Assembly (NCBI RefSeq): GCF_000340885.1
Contig: NC_020291.1
Coordinates: 4,649,001 to 4,713,000, forward strand
DNA from: Clostridium saccharoperbutylacetonicum N1-4(HMT)
GTDB lineage: Bacteria > Bacillota > Clostridia > Clostridiales > Clostridiaceae
Direction: 5' to 3'
Length of the DNA: 64,000 nucleotides
Each line of letters opens with the position of its first letter. Position 1 is the stretch's first letter. Of the stretch, positions 10,191 through 19,302 are shown one piece after another. The notes below the pieces were generated by a model, which saw only the letters and a list, made by a program, of their open reading frames with translations, ran no database searches and was not told where the DNA came from. The position numbers and the translations under genes were made by a program.

Positions 10191-10616
10191 ATGTTGCCTA
10201 ACTTAATCTATATAGTTGAATCTATTCATTTACCTTCTGAACCTATGATAGCAGTATATTGTGGAGATACTTATAATTATAATAATAATTCTATTAAAAT
10301 TTCGGAACTTGAAGATAAACCCTTATTGATAAGCTCTAAATTTAAAAATATGTTATTTGAAGCATGTGAAAAATATAATTTCGAACCTAGAATTCTTTGC
10401 GAAATTAATGATGCACGCTCACTCCTATTATGGGCTAGTAGTGGAATGGGTATAGCTATAGTTCCTAAAGATTGGATTGACATTTCCAAAAATATCAATT
10501 TAAAATATAACGAGATAAATGAGCCATCTTTAGTAACACGTTCTGAGATTATATGGACTAAAGACAAATACCTATCTTCTGTTGCTAAACACTTTCTAGA
10601 TGAATTTTGTAGATAA
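10191..10616 (+). pseudogene. LysR-family regulator, N-terminally truncated
   Basis: The frame encodes only the second half of a LysR substrate-binding domain. It contains LPSEPMIAV, a KISELEDKPLL-type strand and LLWASSGMGIAIVPK, all typical of LysR effector domains. The helix-turn-helix (about 65 residues) and the first half of the effector domain are absent. No SD precedes the ATG at 10191. It cannot bind DNA as it stands, and I read it as a 5'-deleted pseudogene divergent from the DJ-1 gene. Confidence 0.75.
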
Positions 10617-10679
10617 TCTTTGTCAGAATAGCACAATTATAATTTTTACTACAGTATTTACCACTGGATACAGTTAAAA

Positions 10680-10707
10680 TTAGAGGCCATATTAAAATGG
10701 CCTCTAA
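10680..10707. terminator. Bidirectional terminator between LysR remnant and deglycosidase pair
   Basis: A perfect inverted repeat (TTAGAGGCCAT and ATGGCCTCTAA) has a 6-nt loop. T-rich sequence follows on both strands, just past the stop of the beta-subunit gene. Confidence 0.8.
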
Positions 10708-10719
10708 ATACTTTTAATT

Positions 10720-11127
10720 TTATTGTACTAAAATTAATTTTCTATTATGTGGTGCACTGCTAAGTAGCGTGTCCATAGCCGGTGGAAAATATGAAGAACT
10801 ATATTGATAAGTTAATTCAATATCATGAGTTCCTGGCTTTAAACCGCCTTCTTTTCTAACTGTAAGGGTTGCTGGTTCTAAAAGACCCCAATGAACATCT
10901 CCTAATTTAAGTATCTCCTCTTGTTCATAAGTCACACCACTTATAGTCCATGTAACTTGATCTCCTGAAAAAGTTTCTCCATCTACTGTAATAGTAGCGG
11001 GACGTAACTGCGAAAGCCAAAGTCCTCTGTAATATAGTGATCTAATATTAAATTGAAAGCCAGTAATTTTTCCCTGATTCTCAACATTTCTAAAACCTCT
11101 TGATTGTATACATTCTCTATCTAGCAT
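10720..11127 (-). CDS. C-glycoside deglycosidase-like beta subunit (DUF6379), copy 1
   Basis: A 135-residue all-beta protein of the DUF6379 family, known as the small subunit of two-component C-glycoside deglycosidases (DfgB, CarC, DgpB). Family features include the N-terminal RGFRNV, FNIRSLYYRGLWLSQL, a conserved WG segment and the C-terminal GTHDIELTYQYSSSYFPP. The small subunit packs against the TIM-barrel subunit and helps form the site that cleaves the C-C bond of a 3-oxo-glycoside. It lies 16 bp after the alpha-subunit gene, an order opposite to that of the second copy at 50-51.7 kb. SD GGAG precedes the ATG. The natural substrate is unknown. Confidence 0.8.
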   Translation of the reverse strand: MLDRECIQSRGFRNVENQGKITGFQFNIRSLYYRGLWLSQLRPATITVDGETFSGDQVTWTISGVTYEQEEILKLGDVHWGLLEPATLTVRKEGGLKPGTHDIELTYQYSSSYFPPAMDTLLSSAPHNRKLILVQ

Positions 11128-11143
11128 GCTTTTTCTCCTTTCT

Positions 11144-12037
11144 CTATTCTCCTAGTAATTTCTTCATCATTATATGCTGTCTTCTTACCTGTATAGAAGG
11201 ATATCCAGCCTTTTTGGCATATGGTCCTTCGTACTCACTTAACATATACCCATCCCATTTTTGTTCTATTAAAGTATTTATGATTTTTTCATAAGGTATT
11301 ACAACTTCCTCACACTCTTCTGACATCTTTACAAATTTTGCATGACAGCAATATACATATGGAAGTAATGGAATAATCTCTTCTACTTCACTATGATTAC
11401 CTGGTGGTTGTACCCAATCCCCTGGTCCATATTCACTTGCATCTAAATACTTAGTTTGGAATACACCAAAATCAATGTTCAAACCAAAATATTTAGTACC
11501 TGTTTCCTCAATAAATTCAACAAATTCTTTAACCATTTTAGAATTTAAAAGAGTAGGAGCATGAATTTCAGGACACATACGAACATTATATTTTTCAGCT
11601 AAAGGCAACGCCATTTTTATAAACTCTCTCCAATTTGTTACTGGTGTTAAATCATCATCAATAACCCCTAACTTAGTACGAAGAACAGTGAATCCTAATC
11701 TATTAGCAATTTTAAAATCTCGTTCTAACATAACAAGAGATTCCTCAGATGTAAGTTCTCTACCCATATACAAACGAGAATCTACCCAATGCCCGTATTC
11801 AACAGGTACAATATCATATTCTATAATAAGTCTATCCCATTTTTGAAACCAATCCTCACTATGGTTTGGGTAACCTTCTATATGAGAATTTGCTAAAATT
11901 TCTAATCCCCTTGCACCCATATCCTTCATCTCAGCAAACATATCTTCTAAATCCATAGAAACACCATAATCTCCATTATAGCTATACAATGATACGCCTC
12001 TTTTTGGTCTTCCTTGTTTTTCAAGCTTATTATCCAT
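11144..12037 (-). CDS. C-glycoside deglycosidase-like alpha subunit (TIM barrel), copy 1
   Basis: A 297-residue sugar-phosphate-isomerase/epimerase-type TIM barrel. A Glu-Asp-His-Glu metal site can be placed at E157 (PEIHAP), D189 (NIDFG), H232 (CHAKF) and E268 (SEYEG). These are the positions used for the divalent metal in this superfamily, including DfgA/CarB/DgpC large subunits. Pairing with a DUF6379 gene makes the C-glycoside deglycosidase assignment stronger than plain isomerase. First gene of a two-gene operon. The promoter at 12149-12196 has the element shared with three other loci, so co-regulation with 3-oxo-glycoside genes is likely. SD AGGAGG lies 11 nt upstream. Confidence 0.8.
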   Translation of the reverse strand: MDNKLEKQGRPKRGVSLYSYNGDYGVSMDLEDMFAEMKDMGARGLEILANSHIEGYPNHSEDWFQKWDRLIIEYDIVPVEYGHWVDSRLYMGRELTSEESLVMLERDFKIANRLGFTVLRTKLGVIDDDLTPVTNWREFIKMALPLAEKYNVRMCPEIHAPTLLNSKMVKEFVEFIEETGTKYFGLNIDFGVFQTKYLDASEYGPGDWVQPPGNHSEVEEIIPLLPYVYCCHAKFVKMSEECEEVVIPYEKIINTLIEQKWDGYMLSEYEGPYAKKAGYPSIQVRRQHIMMKKLLGE

Positions 12038-12148
12038 ATTATAAAATTCCTCCTTTTTGTAATCTCTTATTTTAAACTTCTATTAATCAATTATTAAAGT
12101 TAAATATAATTGATTTTTGTTATAATTTTTAATTTTTAGCACACCATT

Positions 12149-12196
12149 ATTGTACTCTTTTCAATATTGTAAACGCATTCTATTATTTATTCACTT
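12149..12196 (-). promoter_or_regulatory. Shared promoter element, site A (deglycosidase copy 1)
   Basis: On the reverse strand the order is AAGTGAA (12196-12190), then AGAATGCGTTTACA (12181-12168), 13 nt, then TACAAT as -10 (12154-12149). The same blocks at the same spacing occur at 19.0 and 46.4 kb, and in a variant at 52.8 kb. The central block read on the forward strand (12167-12182) matches the CcpA cre consensus WTGNAARCGNWWWCAW at 15 of 16 positions. There is no good -35, which suggests activator dependence plus catabolite repression. The rest of 12038-12534 shows nothing else recognisable. Confidence 0.6.
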
Positions 12197-12534
12197 CTAT
12201 TAGCAAACCCGATTATTTTTCATCTTCTATCATACAAATTTAAATAATATTAAGATTTCAATGTGAAATCCTAATCACTTTTATTAATAGTTAACCAAAG
12301 TTCTTATAAATTATCCAGCCACATTTAAAGAATTTAAAATTTGAAAATTAGCTATTCAGTAAATATTTTAACAAATAGTAATTTGCTTAATGCCTAATTC
12401 ATATGTAATAAAATATCACATATATATCTGTTTAAAATAAATGTTGGTAATGTTTAGAAACTTAATATTTAGGCAATTATTAAGAGGATTTGAATATTTA
12501 ATTTATATTTTGACAATGAATTGAGGTAATTTTC

Positions 12535-13425
12535 TTGATAAAAACTGATACCAATTTTAATTTATTAAACTCTCATATTACTGCATTGATAAAAAAGGAT
12601 ATCTGTTCAAATAGAAATATTGAAAAATGTCCTATTTGTGAGTCAAAACACTACATCAAATATGGATCATTTAAAGGATTTCAGAGATATAAGTGTAAAG
12701 AATGTGGCAAAACCTTTTCTAATGTAACAAAGTCCTTATGGAGTTATTCAAAAAAGGACTCTAGTAAATGGATTAAATTTACTGAATATGTGCTTGAAAG
12801 AAAATCTTTAAGATTTTGTGCAGAAAAATTAGAAATAAGCTTAGTTACAGCTTTTTATTGGAGACATAAAGTATTGCAGGGACTTAACTATGAGAGTGTT
12901 CCAGCAAATTTAAACGGAGATGTACATATTGCTAAAAAATTAATTCCTGAGAATTTTAAAGGAAGCAGAAATCTCACTATAACAGTACGCCACAATATTT
13001 GGGTTATAGCTGCAAAAAGCGATGAAAATTCTATTATAGTTAAACCAATTTCACGATGTCATTGGCATTTACCTAGCTTTAATAAAAGAATTTATTATTT
13101 AATTGATGAGAAAGCTTATATAGTGCCATATGGTGATCGATATATTTCTTTAGTTGCAAAAGCACATAATAAAAAGCGTAAAAAAGAAGTTCAGAATGAT
13201 AAAATAATCTGGCCATTCCAAATTATTTTAGAGAAATGGCTTAAAAAATATCATGGTGTTGCTTCAAAATATTTAGAAAAATACCTTTCACTTTTTATAT
13301 TATATATTACAAAAAAAGAGATGAATTATATGGAAATATTCAAGAAATTATCTCTTGAAAACAAATTTATTAAGACATCTGATATAGGAATATCAAATAT
13401 AAACCCAATTGGAGTAGTGCTATAA
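12535..13425 (+). CDS. IS1595-like transposase relic, catalytic residues not apparent
   Basis: A 296-residue protein. It starts with a zinc ribbon (C32, C35, C54, C57; GFQRYKCKECGKTFS), then a segment like the helix-turn-helix of IS1595/IS1-type transposases (KSLRFCAEKLEISLVTAFYW). The C-terminal part keeps the family look (YGDRYISLVAKAHNKK; HGVASKYLEKYLSLF). The usual DET-type first catalytic motif is replaced by LNGDVH, and I see no clear DDE set. The start is TTG with GAGG about 10 nt upstream. No terminal inverted repeats were recognised. It could be a dead transposase or a domesticated DNA-binding protein. Confidence 0.6.
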   Translation: MIKTDTNFNLLNSHITALIKKDICSNRNIEKCPICESKHYIKYGSFKGFQRYKCKECGKTFSNVTKSLWSYSKKDSSKWIKFTEYVLERKSLRFCAEKLEISLVTAFYWRHKVLQGLNYESVPANLNGDVHIAKKLIPENFKGSRNLTITVRHNIWVIAAKSDENSIIVKPISRCHWHLPSFNKRIYYLIDEKAYIVPYGDRYISLVAKAHNKKRKKEVQNDKIIWPFQIILEKWLKKYHGVASKYLEKYLSLFILYITKKEMNYMEIFKKLSLENKFIKTSDIGISNINPIGVVL

Positions 13426-13548
13426 TTCATATGTCTTCTATTAACAACAATTATTTTAAACATTTTCACATATAAAATAAAAGTTAATATCTTATTGCTT
13501 GTTATTTTTTATTTTATATTATTTGACCTTATGGAGTTATTTTTATAC

Positions 13549-13824
13549 ATGTTAGAATACTTCATAATTGAAATGTTAAAATCTGTTGATGACATTTAAA
13601 AATTTTGTAAAGAAGCAATATTGGAGTTTGCTAATCAAAACACTTATTTTTCATTATTTAAATTTTAAATCATTGAACCAAAGATATCTTATTATATTCA
13701 ACATGATTTACAGTAATTCTATGCAATTGTACTTAATGCTATGTCATTTGACATGGCAATTGTTTTCGCTTTGTGTATTTCTGCAGAACTATTATCCATT
13801 ATGATTTGCTATACTCAAAAGTAA
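13549..13824 (+). pseudogene. Possible decayed ORF with three in-frame stops
   Basis: From ATG 13549 to TAA 13824 the frame runs 92 codons with three internal TAA codons. Each could come from a sense codon by one substitution. The translated pieces look protein-like (KFCKEAILEFANQNTYFSLF; FYAIVLNAMSFDMAIVFALC). I do not recognise the family. The other open frame here (13586-13804) looks like a shadow. The frame runs 26 bp into the end of the opposite GH39 fragment. It may be a chance AT-rich frame. Confidence 0.3.
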
Positions 13825-15184
13825 TATCATACAGATTAACTTCATGTGGTGAAAGACAGCTTTCCACTTTTAATTCTTCTATACTTTCCATATAGAAAAC
13901 TTTCTGTTTAGGCACACAAATTTGTTTTAAGTAATCAATTTCATCTTTTTTAATATTGTAAATAGAATTCATATTTAGCCATTCATCAAAAATACTCCCG
14001 TGCTCTCTATTTAAAATATATTTTTTTATACGATATCTTCCTTTTTTTACTCCGCTTAAAGTTATATTTATATTTAATTTTTGTTCGTTCTCAAAAATAT
14101 TATAATATTGATCTAAGTTTACTGATGCTTCCTCACTTAAGCAATAAAAATAATTGAAATGTTTATAATTATACGTAATAATTTGATAACTATAAGAAGA
14201 TTCTTTTGTTATAACATATCCCTCACCCTTTTTTATCAAACTATTTCCTAGTTTCGCCAACATTTCATAAGCATAAAATCCTGGTTTACTTATTCCATTA
14301 GCACTTATTATTCCCATATCTCCATATAATAGATTTTTTGAATCATTTAATTCTCCAGATATATCAGAGCAAAACCAATATCCAAAACTATCTGTTTCAT
14401 CTAAAGTATCTATTATATTTTTAGTAATATAAGCTGCTTTAAAGATTGTGTCATTAGCTGGATGGCGATGAGATATACTAGAATTGTACTCTGTAACATG
14501 AATTTCTTGAATTTCAATTCCTGTATCTTTAATTATTTTTTTAATTTTGGTAAGCTGTACTTTTGAATAATTTCTATCTTTTGAAGGAAGTAATCGAGTT
14601 TTATATTCATGTTCTTCACTTATTCTATTATTTTTCTTCTCAATTTCTTCAATTTTGTTATCTTCAATAAGTTCATATGGATATAGTGATACTGATAAAA
14701 AGTCCAGCCTAGTATTTGTTCTTTTTAACTGATTTAAAAACTCGCCAAACCATTTTTTATTTACCTCTGTATTAAAGCCAGGTCCTCCTACTTTAGCCTC
14801 TGGTACTATTTTTTTTACTGTATCATGATAGCACTTAAATTCTTCTACATACTTATGAAAATTTCCATTCCAGAAAACATAATCAATTTCTCCTTCTTTC
14901 CAAAATTCAAAATACCATTTTGATACCTCCGTTATTCCATATCTATTAATACAATGTACAATAAATTTTTCTAATAACTCTAAAGATTTCTTGAAATGTT
15001 TTTCTTGTTTTGAAGGATTTCTAAAATACATAGCTTTATTCGATGTAATACTTAGAACTTTAGCCTTATTTCCCAACTCAATAAACGGTTTTAAATTTAT
15101 GCTATACAAGAAATCAATCAATTTATCTATTTTGGTAAAGTTATAATTTACTTCCTCCAAGGTCTCTTCTCCATAACTAAGCAT
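13799..15184 (-). pseudogene. GH39-like half of a frameshifted AraC-GH39 gene
   Basis: These 461 codons match the C-terminal GH39-like domain of the intact fusion at 37686-40229 along their whole length. Included are KPFIELGNKAKVL, WYFEFWKEGE (acid/base position), GGPGFN, HVTEYNSSISHRHPANDT (nucleophile position) and the C-terminal EVNLYDITFEYS. The N-terminal part, 15219-16328, is in another frame. Relative to the intact paralogue 5 nt are missing near 15220-15231, which creates TAA after NKI. The ATG at 15184 is an internal Met of the ancestral protein and has no SD, so separate translation is doubtful. Confidence 0.75.
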
Positions 15185-15218
15185 TTCATCACTGAAAATA
15201 CCTTGAAATCTAGCATAC

Positions 15219-16328
15219 TTAAATTTTATTTTGTATATGCGTTAACTGCTGCTGAAAATCTGATCTAAGACCATCTTGAGCATAACCAAGATTAATTAAG
15301 TTTCTCCATGAATGTGTAACTTGTTTTATCTTGTCTACATCAGCATTTACTGTAACACTTTTCACTAAATCATTTTGTGGAAATTTATTATAGTTTTCCT
15401 CTTCATGAGCTACATATTGAGTCAACTTTTCTAACGCTTGATTATAATCAACTTTAGTTATTTCTAATTCTATTTTTTCATCTTTGTTACTTATTTCTTG
15501 TTTTTTTCTAATTTGAGTACGATATTCCGCTGGTGTAGTATCATATACTTCCTTAAATATTTTATTAAATGCAGCCAAATTAGGGAATCCATTATTCATT
15601 GAAACTATAGTCACAGAATTATCTTTTCGAATAAGTTCCTTTACTGCTTGAGACAATCGATACTCATTTAAATATTTTAATAAAGTCATATTCATATGAC
15701 TTTTAAAGAACTTAGATAAATATTCAGGAGTTAAATATTGAGCAGCAGCTACATCTTGCAAAGAAATTTGTTTATAATAATTTTGTTTAATATAAGCTAA
15801 TATATTATTTATTCGTTCAATATGCTTACTATTTTTAATTTCTAAAGTTTGCATTTTATACTCTTCTACAATCGTAAAATTCATATCTAATAAATAAATT
15901 AAATCATATAATAAAGACATCACTTTAAAGTCATACCTGTTCTTCTTAATAGAATATTCGTACATTATCTTGGATAATATTTTTCTAATATTATTGTAAT
16001 TTTCATTTGCATCAATAGAAGAATTGCATAAAAATAGACTTTGCTCACCTCTCATAACATTATTGGCGAAATCATTGTCAATTTGCATTGATAAAACAAT
16101 ATTTTCCTCTTCACCATAAAGCTCATATATATCCCCATTATTAATTAACAACACATCAGATTCTGATAATTTATAGTTTTTATTATTTATAATAGCCTTC
16201 AGCTCGCCTTTAAGAACAAATAAAAATTCCATATTCTTTTGAACATTTGAAAAAATTCTTTTAACTTTATTTAATGTAATTACTATTGGTATATTATTTT
16301 CATTAACATTTTTACTTGCATTCCCCAC
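15219..16328 (-). CDS. AraC-family regulator (N-terminal half of a frameshifted AraC-GH39 fusion)
   Basis: A 369-residue protein with a cupin-like sensor domain (about 10-95; FLFVLKGELKAIINNKNYKL), a helical linker and two AraC helix-turn-helix motifs (about 170-280; ISLQDVAAAQYLTPEYLSKFFKSH and NGFPNLAAFNKIFKEVYDTTPAEYR). Up to NKI it follows the intact fusion at 37686-40229 closely. It then hits TAA because 5 nt are missing compared with that paralogue. The DNA-binding part is complete, so this fragment may still act as a regulator that lost its GH39 module. A sequencing error cannot be excluded. Confidence 0.75.
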   Translation of the reverse strand: MGNASKNVNENNIPIVITLNKVKRIFSNVQKNMEFLFVLKGELKAIINNKNYKLSESDVLLINNGDIYELYGEEENIVLSMQIDNDFANNVMRGEQSLFLCNSSIDANENYNNIRKILSKIMYEYSIKKNRYDFKVMSLLYDLIYLLDMNFTIVEEYKMQTLEIKNSKHIERINNILAYIKQNYYKQISLQDVAAAQYLTPEYLSKFFKSHMNMTLLKYLNEYRLSQAVKELIRKDNSVTIVSMNNGFPNLAAFNKIFKEVYDTTPAEYRTQIRKKQEISNKDEKIELEITKVDYNQALEKLTQYVAHEEENYNKFPQNDLVKSVTVNADVDKIKQVTHSWRNLINLGYAQDGLRSDFQQQLTHIQNKI

Positions 16329-16661
16329 ATTAAACGCTCCTTTTTAACTCTGTTACTACACATTCTCCATGCTTTCTAATCAAAATATTAATTTCCATCT
16401 TTCTTACTTGCATCTTTTTTGATTAACTACATCACCAAGCAGCATTCTAATTTCATCGTTTAGATAGTTATGTATAAAATATGTATCCAAACTCATATTA
16501 AATTTATTAATATTATAGCTATTTCCATCAGTTCTATCCTAAAATGGTGCAATTGTAAGCATAATAAACATTGCTATAATTTTCTCATAAAAATAATATA
16601 ATAAACTATAATAAAACCACTATTAGCAATTTATTAATTACTTATAGTGGTTTTCTAATTT
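16329..16661. other. Intergenic region with possible gene remnant and terminator
   Basis: Upstream of the AraC gene an SD-like GGAGCG is visible. On the reverse strand 16538-16404 reads 44 codons ending TAA (with NKFNMSLDTYFIHNYLNDEI) directly after an in-frame TAG. It looks coding-like but I cannot assign it, and it may be chance. The ROK kinase terminator occupies 16608-16658. Confidence 0.3.
16608..16658 (-). terminator. Terminator after ROK kinase (near-copy of the 7.25-kb terminator)
   Basis: AAAACCACTAT and ATAGTGGTTTT form the stem, directly past the kinase stop. The loop and stem are nearly the same as at 7252-7304. Confidence 0.7.
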
Positions 16662-17603
16662 TTATATATCTAATACTAATTTTACTCCACCATAAATCCC
16701 AGCATCATTTCCAAGCTTTGCAAGTTCAAATTTTGTACCTTCACATGCATGGAAAGCTTTTTCAATAAAGTGCTTTCTTATAACATTTATAAGAATCATT
16801 CCTGCCTTTGATACTCCTCCTCCAATTACAAAAACTTCTGGATCACATACACATGAAACATTAGCTAGTGTTCCACCTAATTTTTCACCCAAATCTTCAA
16901 CTAATATGTTAGCTAATTCATCTCCTTCTTTTGCTGCATCAAATATTAATTTTGCTGTGATTTCACTATAATTTCTTAGTAACGAAGGTCTTTCTTTACT
17001 ATTTAAAAGTTTTTTTGCTTCTTTTACAATTCCTGTAGCTGAAGCATATTGTTCAAGACATCCTTTTTTTCCGCATCCACAGGTTTCAGTTTCGTTTTTA
17101 ACCACTTTAATATGTCCTATTTCTCCACCAGCACCATTTGTTCCTGAGATAATATTTCCATCAATAATAATTCCACCACCAACACCTGTTCCAAGTGTCA
17201 CCATTACTACATTTTTATAACCTTTTCCCCCGCCTTGCCACATTTCACCTAATGCAGCCACATTAGCATCATTACCAGCTTTTACTGGAAGATCGATAAG
17301 TTCACTTAAAGTTTCTTCAACATTAAATATTCCCCATCCTAAATTAACACATTTTAAAACAGTTCCATCATTGCTTACTGGACCAGGAACTCCAAGTCCA
17401 ACCCCAACCACATCATTTTTTTGTATTCCTTTTTCCTCTAACTTATCATTTATTTCTTTAGCAATATCAATTAAAATATACTTGCCATTTTCCTCTCTTC
17501 TTGTATCCACTTCCCACTTTTCTATCAAGGATCCATCCACTTTAAATAGTCCCATTTTTATTGTTGTTCCACCTATATCTATTCCAAATCCATAATTTCT
17601 CAC
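16662..17603 (-). CDS. glcK: ROK-family glucokinase
   Basis: A 313-residue cytoplasmic sugar kinase. The ATP-binding DIGGTTIKMGLF is at the N-terminus. GNDANVAALGE and GTGVGGGI mark the sugar site. The ROK zinc motif is CGCGKKGCLEQYAS. It phosphorylates glucose (or another hexose) to the 6-phosphate, the entry step for glucose released inside the cell by GH3 enzymes after import by non-PTS symporters. Monocistronic with its own terminator. Length and motifs are typical of Firmicutes GlcK; substrate range within ROK kinases cannot be read with certainty. Confidence 0.9.
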   Translation of the reverse strand: MRNYGFGIDIGGTTIKMGLFKVDGSLIEKWEVDTRREENGKYILIDIAKEINDKLEEKGIQKNDVVGVGLGVPGPVSNDGTVLKCVNLGWGIFNVEETLSELIDLPVKAGNDANVAALGEMWQGGGKGYKNVVMVTLGTGVGGGIIIDGNIISGTNGAGGEIGHIKVVKNETETCGCGKKGCLEQYASATGIVKEAKKLLNSKERPSLLRNYSEITAKLIFDAAKEGDELANILVEDLGEKLGGTLANVSCVCDPEVFVIGGGVSKAGMILINVIRKHFIEKAFHACEGTKFELAKLGNDAGIYGGVKLVLDI

Positions 17604-17678
17604 TTTATTTTCTCCTCACATGTATCAATTTATAATAATTATTAATTTAAAAGCTCAAATTTGATCTTATTTATTGAC

Positions 17679-17719
17679 AAAGGGAACTGATTTATTAAGA
17701 TATCTTATCAGTTCCCTTT
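17679..17719 (-). terminator. Terminator after Gfo/Idh/MocA gene
   Basis: A 13-bp perfect stem (AAAGGGAACTGAT and ATCAGTTCCCTTT) has an internal short palindrome (AAGATATCTT) in the loop. It lies about 50 bp past the dehydrogenase stop. Confidence 0.75.
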
Positions 17720-17768
17720 CCTTATGCTATAAATTTAATTTAAATTTTTGTGGGCTAATAGTTAAATT

Positions 17769-18875
17769 TTATAGTTCTACTGGTTTACCAGTTTCAGCTG
17801 ATTTATAAATTGCTTCTAATATTTGTGTTACTACAAATGCTTGTTCAGGTTTAACTAATGGTTCTGTATCATTTAAGATAGCATCTATCCATTGAATAGC
17901 TTCTGCATCACGTTGTTCTAATTGCCCTGCTCCTTCAAATCCAAATACTCCGCCTGCATCTGAAGGTTGAGTTTGTACTAATTTACCATGTGCAGCTTTA
18001 TTAAATATAGTATATCCTTGATCAGCAAAGGCTAAACCAAACATTTCAGCTCCGGCATCTGTTCCACATAATGTTACTTGTGCTTCTTTTGGGTTAATCA
18101 TGTTTAATGCCCAAGCAGCTTCTAAGTATATAGTTGCACCATTTTCCATTTTAATAAATCCAAAAGCTGAATCTTCTACTTCATAAGTTTTTGGATCCCA
18201 TGGTCCAAACATGTTTCCTTCTGGTCCATGTTCTAATGTTCCTAATTTTTGATAAACTGATCCAAATACAGTTTTTGGTTTGTAATTATCCATGAACCAT
18301 AATGTTAAGTCTAAAGCATGAGTTCCGATATCTATTAATGGACCTCCACCTTGCTTAGATTTGTCTGGGAATACTCCCCATGTAGGAACTCCTCTACGTC
18401 TTATAGCATGAGCTTTCGCCATGTATATGTCACCTAATTCACCATTTGCACAAGCTTCTTTTGTTTCAAGTGAATCAGAACGGAAACGATTTTGATATCC
18501 AATAGTTAATTTCTTTCCTGTTCTCTTAGCAGCATCTAACATCAATTGTGCTTCAGCACTGTTAATTGCCATTGGCTTTTCACACATAACATGTTTTCCA
18601 GCTTCTAAAGAAGCAACTGTAATTTCTGAGTGTGATACATTTGGAGTTAATACATGAATGACATCAATACTTTCATCTTTTATTAATTCTTTATAATCAG
18701 TATAAACTTTAGCATCAGCTGTACCATATTTCTTTGCAGCTTCTACTGCTCTTTCCTCAATAATATCACAAAAAGCAACTAATTCTACCTTATCTGTTAA
18801 CTTTGATAATGCTGGAAAATGCTTTCCATTTGCAATTCCACCACAGCCAATAAAACCAATTTTTAATTTTTTCAT
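17769..18875 (-). CDS. Gfo/Idh/MocA oxidoreductase, probable glycoside 3-dehydrogenase, copy 1
   Basis: A 368-residue NAD(P)-dependent dehydrogenase. The Rossmann motif GFIGCGGIA is at residues 7-15, CEKPM at 98-102 (catalytic Lys100) and GGGPLIDIGTHALDLTLW at 176-193 (D182, H186). It closely resembles the protein at 51689-52792, which heads a deglycosidase operon, so both probably oxidise C3 of a glucosyl group (DgpA- or YcjS-like). This copy stands alone but has the same promoter element (19006-19053) as both deglycosidase units. It could therefore supply 3-oxo-glycoside to the orphan alpha/beta pair at 10.7-12.0 kb. Substrate inferred from context. Confidence 0.85.
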   Translation of the reverse strand: MKKLKIGFIGCGGIANGKHFPALSKLTDKVELVAFCDIIEERAVEAAKKYGTADAKVYTDYKELIKDESIDVIHVLTPNVSHSEITVASLEAGKHVMCEKPMAINSAEAQLMLDAAKRTGKKLTIGYQNRFRSDSLETKEACANGELGDIYMAKAHAIRRRGVPTWGVFPDKSKQGGGPLIDIGTHALDLTLWFMDNYKPKTVFGSVYQKLGTLEHGPEGNMFGPWDPKTYEVEDSAFGFIKMENGATIYLEAAWALNMINPKEAQVTLCGTDAGAEMFGLAFADQGYTIFNKAAHGKLVQTQPSDAGGVFGFEGAGQLEQRDAEAIQWIDAILNDTEPLVKPEQAFVVTQILEAIYKSAETGKPVEL

Positions 18876-19005
18876 TTCTATCTACCTCACTTTTTAAATT
18901 TATAATAATTTTAGTTTTTAGTTAAATTAATTTATTTTTGATTTAATTATTATCAAGGAATAATTAATCTTTTAATATTTATAATTTATTCCTTATTACA
19001 TATTT

Positions 19006-19053
19006 ATTGTACCCTTTCAGACTCTGTAAACGCATTCTTTTAATTGTTCACTT
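19006..19053 (-). promoter_or_regulatory. Shared promoter element, site B (dehydrogenase copy 1)
   Basis: On the reverse strand AAGTGAA (19053-19047), AGAATGCGTTTACA (19038-19025), 13 nt, then TACAAT (19011-19006). Block order and spacing are the same as site A. The central block matches the cre consensus at 14 of 16 positions. It lies about 130 nt upstream of the start codon. Confidence 0.6.
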
Positions 19054-19205
19054 TTGTTAATAATATTGTTAAAATAATATATTTTTTAAATCAACAAAAA
19101 AAATATTAACAAATCGATTTAAAATATTAATATTTATTATTTCTAGTTAAATATTTTATATTTATATAATCTATTATCTACCCTTAATATCGTTCAAAAT
19201 TAATA

Positions 19206-19250
19206 AAGAAGCTATAGCACTTATTAAAATAAGATAATCTATAGCTTCTT
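19206..19250 (-). terminator. Terminator after second chemoreceptor
   Basis: A 12-bp perfect stem (AAGAAGCTATAG and CTATAGCTTCTT) encloses a smaller palindrome. TTTATTAATTTT follows on the reverse strand. Confidence 0.75.
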
Positions 19251-19302
19251 CATTTTTATATATTATTAACTTTATTTAATATTCATTTGATAAAATACAA
19301 AA

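Noticed and set aside
10277..10636. Reverse-strand frame over the LysR remnant
   Set aside because: The plus strand carries the recognisable LysR motifs; the reverse frame has none.
13586..13804. 72-codon frame read as a small membrane protein
   Set aside because: No SD and unlikely composition; another frame here looks more like a decayed gene.
16404..16538. 44-codon coding-like stretch upstream of the AraC gene
   Set aside because: Preceded by an in-frame TAG and not assignable to a family; too short to separate from chance in this base composition.
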